The position numbers and the translations under genes were made by a program. Of a stretch of DNA of 64,000 nt, positions 56,851 to 64,000 are shown piece by piece; position 1 is the stretch's first letter; every line of letters starts with the position of its first letter. The DNA is taken from positions 372,001 to 436,000 of the forward strand of contig JADCAS010000004.1 in the NCBI GenBank assembly GCA_020401865.1, given 5' to 3'. Under the pieces are notes generated by a model that was not told the DNA's origin, did not search any database, and saw only the letters and a list, made by a program, of their open reading frames with translations. This DNA comes from Phenylobacterium sp. GTDB taxonomy: Bacteria > Pseudomonadota > Alphaproteobacteria > Caulobacterales > Caulobacteraceae.

Positions 56851-59295
56851 TCAGTAGGTGAAGCGCAGGGTCAGCCCGTAGGTCCGCGGCTGGCCGAGGA
56901 ACGCATCGAACGAGCCCGGCTGGAACGGCGCGTCAAAGGCGACCTGGTAGTAGGTCTCATTGAGGAGGTTCTGCGCCCAGGCCTCCACCGCCCAGCGCTT
57001 GTCCTCGGAGCCGAGGCCAAGGCGGGCGTTCACGGTGGTGAATCCCGGCTGGGTCTTGATCGGCGCCAGGTCGGAACCCGTATTGTATGACGACACGCTC
57101 TTGGCGTTGAGCGCGAACTTGCCGACCAGATCGTCGGTCAGATTGCGCTCGTAGCTGACCGCCAGGGAGCCCGACCACAGCGGCGCCAGCGACAGACGGG
57201 TGCCCGCCAGCCTGGCCCCGAGGGCGACGGGGGTCGACTTGGCGTAGGCCGTCTCGGCGTAGGTGACCCCGCCGTTCATCGTCAGGCCATCGACCGGCGT
57301 GAACCAGAGGAAGTCCACGTCCGCGCCCTGGGAGACCACCTCCGGAACCGAGGTGACGGTGAACACCAGGCCATTGAAGGCGTTCAGCTGGAAGTCCTGA
57401 TAGTCCTGGTAGAACAGCGTGGCGTTCAGCAGCAGAGAGCGGTCAAAAAGCGTGTTCTTGAAGCCGAGCTCGTAGGAATCGACCAGTTCCCGACCAAAGC
57501 GCGTGTCGAGAACCGGGGCGGTGGCCTGACCGGCGACAGTCTGAGTCGTCGTCGCGATCCGGTCCAGGTTGAATCCGCCCGCCTTGTAGCCGCGCGCGTA
57601 GGAAGCATAAGCCATCACCTGCTCGTTAAGCCGGTAGGCCGCTTTCACGGTGCCGGTGAACTCCTGCTCATCCAGCGACTGGGCGTTCTTGCCGATCTGG
57701 CCGAAGCGCGGATTGTTCGCCGAGGCGCAGATCAGCTGGTAGCCGGCGGCGAGCAGGCCGCCGGGCCGGATCAGCGAGCCGTTGGCCGGGATCGGCCCGC
57801 CGATGGCCTGGGCCCGGGCCAGCGCGGTTGCACAGCCGATTCCGCCATCCGTGTTGCTCCAGAAGCTGGTCAGCGACTTGTCTTCCCAAGTGTAGCGGGC
57901 GCCCACGGTCAGTTCGAGGGCGTCGGTCACCTGGATGCTGTTGTTGGTGAAGAGCGCAAAGCCCTCCTGCTCCTGGGCGTAGGTGTCGTTCTGGCCCTGG
58001 CCGGGACGGAACACCTGGCCGGTCGCCGGCTGGCCCGTGAACAGCGGCAGTTGCCCGCCGAGCAATCCGCTGAGGAAGGGCTCGAACTGCGTCCCGTAGG
58101 TGATCGTCCGAACGCGCGAGTCCAGATCCTCCCGCGAATAGAAGGCGCCGACCAGCCAGTTGACCGTATCGGTCCCGCCCGCGAGGCGCACTTCCTGGGT
58201 GAAGGTCCTGAAGGCAAGGGAAGCGGGGTTCGGACCTTCGAAGCCCGCCGTGTACAGGATGTCCGCGCCCGTCCAGTCAACGTCGCCGCCACCCTTCTGG
58301 CGCCATTCGCGATAGGCGGTGATGGAGGTCAGCGTGGCGCCGTCGAACCAGGGCGTGGCCCAGTCGGCCTGGACCGAGACGCCCTTGTCGGTGATCTCCT
58401 TTCGGTAGTCGCGGTTTCCGTAGTCGCGGAAGCTATCGACATCGACCGGGTTGGAGAGGCCGGTTCCAGCAGGAGCCAGAGCGTTCACCAGAGCGGCGGT
58501 GGCGCCGTTGAAGATCTGAACCGCCCCGCAGCAGCGCTCATCTCGCTCCGTATAGTCGAGAGCAACATTTATATCGAGATCCGCCGAGGGGGTGAACAGG
58601 ACCTGCAGGCGACCCGTGTAGAAGTTCTGGTCGTTGTTGTTAGGTTGGTTGACGCTGTTGTAGTAGCCGTCACGCCCCCGCGCGGCGACGTAAAGCCGGG
58701 CTGCGACCACATCATCGACCACGGGGCCGTTGAGCGACAGCGACGCGCCGAAACCGTCGAAGTTGGACACGCCCGCTTCGGATACCGCCCGCAGATTGAA
58801 TGTCGGCCGCTTGGTGATGACATTGATCACGCCGGCAGTAGTGTTCTTGCCGAACAGGGTGCCCTGCGGCCCCTTCAGAACCTCAATTCGGTCGGGCTCG
58901 CCCAGATCGGTGAAGGCGACGCCGTTGCGGGGCCGGTAGACGCCATCGATCACCACGCCGACGGAAGACTCCAGACCGGCGTTGTCGCCGACCGTGCCGA
59001 TCCCGCGGATTCGCGCCGTGGTGACGGCGGCGCTCGACGTCGAGGTCACGGTCAGACCCGGCGTGGCGATGGTGAGATCCTTGATGTCGCGGATGCCGGC
59101 GTCCTGGAGCTGCTGGGCGCTGACCGAGGTGACCACGATGGGCACGTCCTGCAGGCTCTGTTCGCGGAGCTGGGCGGTGACCACCACCTCGTCGACATAG
59201 CTCGGAGCTGTATCCTGCGCCTGGGCGGCGCCCGCGGCCATCAGGCCCGCGACGACCGCAACTGCCGAAGCACCCGCGAAATAAAGCCTCTTCAT
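56851..59295 (-). CDS. TonB-dependent outer-membrane receptor
   Basis: 814 residues. Signal peptide MKRLYFAGASAVAVVAGLMA ending AAQAQ, N-terminal TonB-box region VDEVVVTAQLREQSLQDVPI, plug RIEVLKGPQGTLFGKNTTAG followed by VINVITKRP, then a beta barrel ending in TYGLTLRFTY. The VVVTAQLREQS plug type is widespread in Caulobacterales and sphingomonads. ATG 59295 is chosen at the signal peptide; the open frame extends upstream into the regulatory region. Its upstream DNA is closely similar to that of the next receptor. Confidence 0.93.
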   Translation of the reverse strand: MKRLYFAGASAVAVVAGLMAAGAAQAQDTAPSYVDEVVVTAQLREQSLQDVPIVVTSVSAQQLQDAGIRDIKDLTIATPGLTVTSTSSAAVTTARIRGIGTVGDNAGLESSVGVVIDGVYRPRNGVAFTDLGEPDRIEVLKGPQGTLFGKNTTAGVINVITKRPTFNLRAVSEAGVSNFDGFGASLSLNGPVVDDVVAARLYVAARGRDGYYNSVNQPNNNDQNFYTGRLQVLFTPSADLDINVALDYTERDERCCGAVQIFNGATAALVNALAPAGTGLSNPVDVDSFRDYGNRDYRKEITDKGVSVQADWATPWFDGATLTSITAYREWRQKGGGDVDWTGADILYTAGFEGPNPASLAFRTFTQEVRLAGGTDTVNWLVGAFYSREDLDSRVRTITYGTQFEPFLSGLLGGQLPLFTGQPATGQVFRPGQGQNDTYAQEQEGFALFTNNSIQVTDALELTVGARYTWEDKSLTSFWSNTDGGIGCATALARAQAIGGPIPANGSLIRPGGLLAAGYQLICASANNPRFGQIGKNAQSLDEQEFTGTVKAAYRLNEQVMAYASYARGYKAGGFNLDRIATTTQTVAGQATAPVLDTRFGRELVDSYELGFKNTLFDRSLLLNATLFYQDYQDFQLNAFNGLVFTVTSVPEVVSQGADVDFLWFTPVDGLTMNGGVTYAETAYAKSTPVALGARLAGTRLSLAPLWSGSLAVSYERNLTDDLVGKFALNAKSVSSYNTGSDLAPIKTQPGFTTVNARLGLGSEDKRWAVEAWAQNLLNETYYQVAFDAPFQPGSFDAFLGQPRTYGLTLRFTY

Positions 59296-59380
59296 GATTG
59301 TGTAACTCCCTTCGCCCGCGGCCTGATTGCCTCGACTTCCCGGCGATGTGGCGGCGACATAGGCGGAGAGCACGTGAACC

Positions 59381-59433
59381 GCTATGACATTTTTGCCACA
59401 ATTCGGGACGATCAGTGTTTGCGGGTCCAATCA
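59381..59433 (-). promoter_or_regulatory. conserved 53-bp upstream element of the receptor (copy 1)
   Basis: Read on the minus strand: TGATTGGAC, then GATCGTCCCGAATTGTGGCA followed by AAAATGTCATAG. Aligns without gaps to 62587-62639, with about 38 of 53 bases the same, and sits at nearly the same distance from the ATG (86-138 and 88-140 bp upstream). Probably promoter plus operator shared by both receptors. Confidence 0.6.
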
Positions 59434-59565
59434 TCCCAAGCCGCACACCCCGGAGGCAGTTGCGGAGCCTGCCTGCCGACAACCTGGGCGCCAGGTCCAC
59501 CTCGGCGGGGGTGCATGGCGCCGCATGCGGTCATGAAGCTCGGCTTCAATCCGTAGCGAGCAAAG

Positions 59566-59593
59566 AAAAAGGAGCGGCGCAGAACGCCGCTCC
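59566..59593 (-). terminator. rho-independent terminator of the large TonB receptor gene
   Basis: A perfect 9-bp stem GGAGCGGCG (59571-59579) / CGCCGCTCC (59585-59593) with a 5-base loop, followed on the minus strand by TTTTT. It lies 27 bases after the stop at 59620. Confidence 0.88.
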
Positions 59594-59619
59594 TCTCGCT
59601 CTTCCGTCTTCGGATCGAC

Positions 59620-62499
59620 CTAGAAGCCGCCGAACTTCTTCGAGACGCCGATCTTGAATGTGCGTCCGAAGGCTCGACCTGTATAGGGGTCGAAGTTCGT
59701 CTCGAAGCGGGCGAACGGGGCGCCCTCGTCGAACAGGTCAATGACCGAGGCGGTAATTGTCAGGTCATTGTCGCCCTTCCACCGATAGTGGAGGTCCTGC
59801 TGCAGGCTGGAGTCGATGGTCCGCCCCCGATCCAGCACGGGCGCGGCCAGGAAGATGTTCCCGGCCGCTGCGGACGGGAGATCGCCGCGCTCATCCTTGT
59901 AGTCGGTGATGTAGCGGGCGACCCAGCGCAGGTTGTGCTGGTCGCGGGCGTACTCGACGAAGACGTTGGCCTTCCATTGCGGCATCGGCCGAATATAGCC
60001 GGCCGTCCGGTTGAAGCGTCCGACCGCGTCGAATGGCGCGGCGATCTGCACGCCATCAATCACGAGCGCATCCACCTTGTACTCCAGCACATAGCTCATG
60101 TCGCCGCCGAAGGTGACAGCAGCGCCCCCAAGCACATCCGGAATGGAGTACTCTGCGGAGGCGTCGATGCCGCTGGTGTTCACGTCGGGGCCATTGGCGA
60201 TGTTGACGCGAATACGCTCGAAGGTCGCGGCCGTCGGCGGATTGGCCGAGAACGTGACCCGGTTCGCGAACGGCGACCCGGTCGGATTGGCGAGCACATT
60301 GGCCAACAGCGGACCGAAGGGCTCAACGATGATCGGATCCTTGAAGTCGAAGCTCCAGAAATCGATCGAGCCCTTGAAGTCACCCCGGTTGAAGACAGCG
60401 CCGACGTTGAAGGTCGTGGCCGTTTCCGGATCCAGAGCCGAATTGCCGAAGGTGTCGATCGCCTTGAACGCACCGGCCTGCGCCACGAAGGCCAGGGACG
60501 TGAACTGGCCGCTGAGCTGGTTCAGGGAGGGTCCACGGAACGTCGTGCCGGCCGACCCCCGCAGCACCAGGTCCTCAGTGACTTCATAGCGCAACGAAAG
60601 CTTCGGGTTGGTCGTTGCCCCGATGCTTCCGCCATAGTCCTCATGGCGAATGGCCAACTGGCCCTCGAACTGCTCCGAGAACGGAAGGTTCAGCTCGGTG
60701 AAGACAGCCCACACGTTGCGATCGACATCGGCCGGAGTCGTTGGAGCGAGGAAGCCGAACACACCGGTCTTGGAGGTGCAGTTGGTTTGGCCGGGGACGG
60801 CGCACGGATTCTTTGTGAAGTCGGCATTGTCATTAGGATCAAGGGCGTAAGCGTCGGTCCGGTACTGGAAGCCCAGCGCGAACGCCACATTCCCGCCGCC
60901 GAGCTCGAAGCCGGTTTCGCCGTCCACAACCGCGTCAAACACCGTGACCTTGGTGGTGGCCTCAGTGGCGGAGGCGCCGACAAGCCAGTTGGCGAGCGCC
61001 GGCGAGTTTTCTACTGACGCGACGAAGTTGGGGTTCGGAGCCGATGAGAAGGCGCCCTGCTTGATGGCGGTCGAGAAGGGGTTGTAGAACAGGCACCCAT
61101 TGGCCCCGGGCGTCGTTCCGGTGCAGTTCGGGCCCCCCAGTCCGCCGAGAGCGCGGTTGAAGCGATCGACGAAGGTATCGTTAGTCGAGCGTAATCCGAC
61201 GTCCTCCATGTGCGTGAAGGCGAGATCCCAGCCCCAGCCGTTCTCGAACTCGCCCTTCAGGCCAGCCGAGATCCGGTAGGCCTCGTAGGAGCGACTTCCG
61301 ACCTGCGCGCCGCCGCCGTTTCCGGGGAAGCCACCCCAGCCGAAGGAGCGCCCCGTCCAGAGCACCGCCGGCGCCGTGGCGAGCCAGGGGTTGGCGGTGG
61401 CGAGCGAGGGGAACTGGGCAAGGAGGGCCTGGAAGCCCGGGTGCGACGTCGGAACGACGATGACCGGCCGCTGCGGCGGATAGGAGGGCGAGGTCTTCCA
61501 CTTCGGAACGTCGGTGTTCGCGTACAGGACCTCGACATGGGCTTCCACGCCGTTGTCGAACCGGTGGTTAAGCTCGGAGAAGATCTGGTACCGGGTCTCC
61601 TCCTCGACGAGGTTGTCGAACGGAATGAAGCGGAACTGGCACGCGCCGTTGGCGATGGTGCCGCCCACATTGGTGCAGCCAGGATCGATGACGTTGAGGG
61701 TGCCCGGAGCTGACGTACCAACCGCAAGAGCGTTCAAGATCCGCCCGGGATTACCAATTCCGGAATAGCCGGACTGGGGATTCTCGGCGAACGACACCTT
61801 GGCGACGTCGACGTCGTCGAAGCTGGTTTCGGACCGGAAATTGTATCCGACGGTCGTCACCCAGCTGGTGTTATCGCCCTGCCAGCCATAGGCCAGGGAG
61901 GCGTTCCACTCGCCGTCGGACCCATCAAAGGTCGAGTAATCGGCGCTGGCGACAAGGCCGGAGAGCCGGCGGTTGGTGATGAAGTTCACGACGCCCGCAA
62001 TGGCGTCAGACCCGTAAAGGGCGGCCGCGCCGTCCTTCAGGATCTCGATGCGCCCGATCGCCGCGGCGGGGATCAGGTTGGTGTCCACGAAGGTCTGGGC
62101 GCTCTCGGCGATGCCGTAGGGCGCGGACACCATGCGGCGGCCGTTCAGCAGCACCAGGGTGCGCGCCGGGCCGAGGCCGCGAAGGTTCACATTGCTCAGG
62201 CCTTCGAGGCCGTTGGACGAGAACTGGTTGGTCTCGCCGTCGGTGCCGCTCGAAACGCCGAGCGTCTTGATCAGGTCCTTGATCGTCGGCGCGCCGCTCT
62301 TCTGCAGTTCATCTGCGGTCAGAACATCGACCGGCAGGGCCGCATCCTCCGGCGTGCCGCGAATGAAGGAGCCGGTGACCACGACCTCCTCAACGGTCGC
62401 CGGACCGGAGCCCTGCGCCTGCGCGGCGCCCGCCGCCATGAGACCCGCGGCGACTGCGACCGCGAACGCTGACGCGCCACAAAAGAAACGTCCCCTCAT
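59620..62499 (-). CDS. TonB-dependent outer-membrane receptor (large, OMR-like)
   Basis: 959 residues, longer than the other two. Signal peptide MRGRFFCGASAFAVAVAAGL ending AAQAQ, then VEEVVVTGSFIRGTPEDAAL (TonB-box-like VVVTGS), plug GLGPARTLVLLNGRRMV and IGRIEILKDGAAALYGSDAI followed by AGVVNFIT. The barrel ends with TFKIGVSKKFGGF. The DGAAALYGSDAIAGVVNFIT form is the SusC/oligosaccharide-like group common in Caulobacter. Ligand unknown. Upstream element and leader shared with the neighbouring receptor. Confidence 0.93.
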   Translation of the reverse strand: MRGRFFCGASAFAVAVAAGLMAAGAAQAQGSGPATVEEVVVTGSFIRGTPEDAALPVDVLTADELQKSGAPTIKDLIKTLGVSSGTDGETNQFSSNGLEGLSNVNLRGLGPARTLVLLNGRRMVSAPYGIAESAQTFVDTNLIPAAAIGRIEILKDGAAALYGSDAIAGVVNFITNRRLSGLVASADYSTFDGSDGEWNASLAYGWQGDNTSWVTTVGYNFRSETSFDDVDVAKVSFAENPQSGYSGIGNPGRILNALAVGTSAPGTLNVIDPGCTNVGGTIANGACQFRFIPFDNLVEEETRYQIFSELNHRFDNGVEAHVEVLYANTDVPKWKTSPSYPPQRPVIVVPTSHPGFQALLAQFPSLATANPWLATAPAVLWTGRSFGWGGFPGNGGGAQVGSRSYEAYRISAGLKGEFENGWGWDLAFTHMEDVGLRSTNDTFVDRFNRALGGLGGPNCTGTTPGANGCLFYNPFSTAIKQGAFSSAPNPNFVASVENSPALANWLVGASATEATTKVTVFDAVVDGETGFELGGGNVAFALGFQYRTDAYALDPNDNADFTKNPCAVPGQTNCTSKTGVFGFLAPTTPADVDRNVWAVFTELNLPFSEQFEGQLAIRHEDYGGSIGATTNPKLSLRYEVTEDLVLRGSAGTTFRGPSLNQLSGQFTSLAFVAQAGAFKAIDTFGNSALDPETATTFNVGAVFNRGDFKGSIDFWSFDFKDPIIVEPFGPLLANVLANPTGSPFANRVTFSANPPTAATFERIRVNIANGPDVNTSGIDASAEYSIPDVLGGAAVTFGGDMSYVLEYKVDALVIDGVQIAAPFDAVGRFNRTAGYIRPMPQWKANVFVEYARDQHNLRWVARYITDYKDERGDLPSAAAGNIFLAAPVLDRGRTIDSSLQQDLHYRWKGDNDLTITASVIDLFDEGAPFARFETNFDPYTGRAFGRTFKIGVSKKFGGF

Positions 62500-62586
62500 C
62501 GTGTTTTCTCTCCCTGCGCCGGCGGCCTGATTGCCTGAAAAGCCCGGCACCATCTGAGATGACGCTGCCACGTCTAGGAAGGGATG

Positions 62587-62639
62587 CCTATGATAAAATT
62601 GCCACAACTTGGGACGATCTTCGCCCTTGCGTCCAATCA
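62587..62639 (-). promoter_or_regulatory. conserved 53-bp upstream element of the receptor (copy 2)
   Basis: Minus strand: TGATTGGAC, then GATCGTCCCAAGTTGTGGCA followed by ATTTTATCATAG. Same element as at 59381. Between it and the ATG both genes also share GGCAATCAGGCCGC just before the ribosome binding site. Confidence 0.6.
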
Positions 62640-62733
62640 AGCGAGTCTGGGTGTTTCCTGCGCAGATTCGGGGCTGCCTGCCGACGTCAGAGGCGCCGGC
62701 GGAGGCGGAGGGGCTTAGGTGTGTGGTCCCGGC

Positions 62734-62842
62734 GCCCCCTCAGTCGGCTTCGCCGACAGCTCCCCCGCAGGGGAGCAATTGAGATGCTGAAATTCCTCCA
62801 CCTTCCAGGGGGAGGTGGCGCGCGCGGCGCGACGGAGGGGGC
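62734..62842. repeat. dispersed extragenic palindromic repeat, diverged full copy
   Basis: CCCCCTCAGTCGGCTTCGCC with GACAGCTCCCCCGCAGGGGA, then AATTGAGATGCTGAAATTCC, TCCACCTTCCAGGGGGAGGT and GCGCGCGGCGCGACGGAGGG. Shares the AGTCGGCT..GCCGACAGCT variant with the copy at 4334. Confidence 0.8.
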
Positions 62843-62876
62843 CTGCCGAGGCGCCGTCGCGGGCCCCGCAGCCAGG

Positions 62877-62996
62877 TCAGATGGACCGGGCGACGACCTC
62901 CTTCATGATCTCCGAGGCGCCGCCGTAGATGCGCTGCACCCGGGCGTCGCGCCACAGGCGGGCGATGGGGTACTCGTTCATGTAGCCGGCGCCCAT
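62877..62996 (-). pseudogene. C-terminal fragment of an acyl-CoA dehydrogenase
   Basis: About 38 codons: GAGYMNEYPIARLWRDARVQ, then RIYGGASEIMKEVVARSI and stop. This is the very typical acyl-CoA dehydrogenase tail. Upstream of the GGCGCC at 62988-62993 the frame stops resembling a dehydrogenase. It joins, in opposite orientation, the tail of a D-aminoacylase-type gene, so everything before this tail has been lost. Confidence 0.85.
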
Positions 62997-63356
62997 GTCT
63001 CGCAGATCATGGACGCGGACTGGTCGACCTTCGTCCTGTCCTACTGGGTCCGCGACCGGGGGGTGTATTCGCTGGAGGAAGGGGTGCGCCGGATCACCTC
63101 GGCGCCGGCCCGGGTGCTCGGCCTGACCGACCGGGGCGTCCTGGCCCCCGGCCAGCGGGCGGACATCAACGTCATCGACCTTGCGGAACTGCGCAGCCTC
63201 CAGCCGCAGATCGTCAACGACTTCCCGGGCGGCGCTCCGCGTTATGTTCAGCGCGCCCGCGGCTACCGGGCGACGATCGTCAACGGCGGCGTGAACATCG
63301 AGGACGACAGGCATACGGGAGAACGTGCCGGACAGGTGCTTCGCCGGGTTCACTGA
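62988..63356 (+). pseudogene. C-terminal fragment of an N-acyl-D-amino-acid deacylase (amidohydrolase 3)
   Basis: About 122 codons: GAHVSQIMDADWSTFVLSYW, VRDRGVYSLEEGVRRITSAP, LGLTDRGVLAPGQRADINVI, then PGGAPRYVQRARGYRATIVN and a stop at 63354-63356. It corresponds to the last fifth of D-aminoacylase/amidohydrolase 3 proteins of about 550-580 residues. The N-terminal metal site is missing. Joined head-on to the acyl-CoA dehydrogenase tail at a GGCGCC. Still followed by its own terminator. Confidence 0.85.
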
Positions 63357-63392
63357 CCCAGCTTCATCGCAACTCCTCTTGAAGCTGAAACT

Positions 63393-63429
63393 GCGCCGGA
63401 GCGGACATCCGTCTCCGGCGCTCTTTTTT
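63393..63429 (+). terminator. rho-independent terminator after the deacylase fragment
   Basis: A perfect 9-bp stem GCGCCGGAG (63393-63401) / CTCCGGCGC (63413-63421) with an 11-base loop, followed by TCTTTTTT. Strong on the plus strand; it also separates the convergent TetR gene. Confidence 0.9.
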
Positions 63430-63431
63430 CT

Positions 63432-64000
63432 TCAGGGGTGGATGATCCCCCGGATCATGGCCTCGGTGAACAGGTTCGCCCCCGACTCGGGATTGTCGCC
63501 GGGCTGCCACCAGGACAGCTCCGAGGAGGCGTTGATCCCGGCCGTGAGAATCTGGGCGGTGATGGCCGTGTCCAGGGCGCGGATGGATCCGTCGGCGATC
63601 CCGTCGCAGAGCATTGACCCAAGCCGGATGGAAATCTGCCGAAGACGGAACATCAGGTCCGCGCGGATCTCCTCCGGCACCGTCGACAGGGCGCTGGTCC
63701 GAAGCAGAGGGGCGGGTCCCACCTGCAACTGGACGACGGCGCTGAGCAGGGAGTGCATCACCTCCAGGCCTTCGCCCCCCGCCGCCTCCGCGGCGTCTAT
63801 GGCGCGCCAGAGGACGTCGAAGGTCCGCTGGAAGCAGGCCACCACCAGATCATCCTTGGTGGCGTTGTAGTGGTAGAAGGCGCCCTTGGTGACATTCAGC
63901 TTCGAGGAAATCCGGTCAACCGACGCCCCGTGATAGCCTTCATCATTGATCAGCTGGGTGGCGGCCCGCAGGAAGTGCTCGGCCGAGCCCTCGTCGATCT
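63432..64000 (-). CDS. TetR/AcrR-family transcriptional regulator (N terminus cut by window edge)
   Basis: 189 codons remain, open to the right edge. The helix-turn-helix is visible in HFLRAATQLINDEGYHGASV followed by DRISSKLNVTKGAFYHYNAT, the classic TetR recognition region (x-G-x-x-Y-x-H-F/Y). The C-terminal ligand-binding part (VLWRAIDAAEAAGGEGLEVM, later GIINASSELSW-like stretch) is variable, as usual. The length matches the ~200-residue family. It probably controls genes right of this window; the operator palindrome at 1114 could in principle be a site for such a protein but is far away. Confidence 0.9.
   Translation of the reverse strand, partial: IDEGSAEHFLRAATQLINDEGYHGASVDRISSKLNVTKGAFYHYNATKDDLVVACFQRTFDVLWRAIDAAEAAGGEGLEVMHSLLSAVVQLQVGPAPLLRTSALSTVPEEIRADLMFRLRQISIRLGSMLCDGIADGSIRALDTAITAQILTAGINASSELSWWQPGDNPESGANLFTEAMIRGIIHP

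Overview
This window is high-GC chromosomal DNA from an alphaproteobacterium, most likely Caulobacterales (Phenylobacterium/Caulobacter-like). That placement is inferred from four things: the serC-serA operon with an alphaproteobacterial-style leader, the GAAC-N7-GAAC LexA box in front of imuA-imuB-dnaE2, three large TonB-dependent receptors, and many CoA-linked lipid/terpenoid-type catabolic genes. No rRNA, transposase, integrase or CRISPR array was seen. There is one tRNA (Ser, CGA).

Layout. 1-1390: right part of an agmatine-deiminase-family gene, a broken flavin monooxygenase remnant behind a perfect 17-bp palindrome, and the serC leader. 1391-4189: serC-serA. 4412-9931: SOS mutagenesis cassette imuA-imuB-dnaE2. 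9996-14703: esterase, GNAT, pyruvate kinase, glucokinase. 14919-22046: CoA catabolism (enoyl-CoA hydratase, acyl-CoA dehydrogenase, CoA transferase, and a DUF35 plus Cys-less thiolase pair), a P-loop kinase, an entericidin-like lipoprotein, an FMN-binding protein and an RraA-like protein. 22143-24518: tRNA-Ser followed by a lower-GC type II restriction-modification pair (m5C methylase plus GIY-YIG nuclease). 25105-27492: TonB receptor. 28350-43217: a long catabolic block with two kinase-like proteins, a class III aminotransferase, acyl-CoA dehydrogenases, two GPH-type transporters, a CoA transferase, an amidohydrolase and a 2,4-dienoyl-CoA-reductase-like flavoprotein. 43324-49085: a maoC-like dehydratase gene that has received a 4.6-kb insert carrying a two-gene Hachiman-type anti-phage system (HamA nuclease, HamB helicase). 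The insert is flanked by a ~269-bp direct repeat of the dehydratase 3' end. 49096-56678: amidase, nitronate monooxygenase, heterodimeric ABC exporter, enoyl-CoA hydratase and an HD-domain protein. 56851-62499: two TonB receptors with a shared upstream element. 62877-63356: two gene tails fused head-on. 63432-64000: a TetR regulator cut by the window edge.

Most catabolic genes fit uptake (TonB receptors, GPH symporters), CoA activation or transfer, alpha-beta dehydrogenation, hydration and thiolytic or retro-aldol cleavage of branched or cyclic carboxylic acids. The actual substrate cannot be read from the sequence. A family of GC-rich extragenic palindromic repeats sits between many of the transcription units. 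The strongest candidates for a second look are the Hachiman island and its unusual integration into the dehydratase gene, and the Cys-less thiolase/DUF35 pair.
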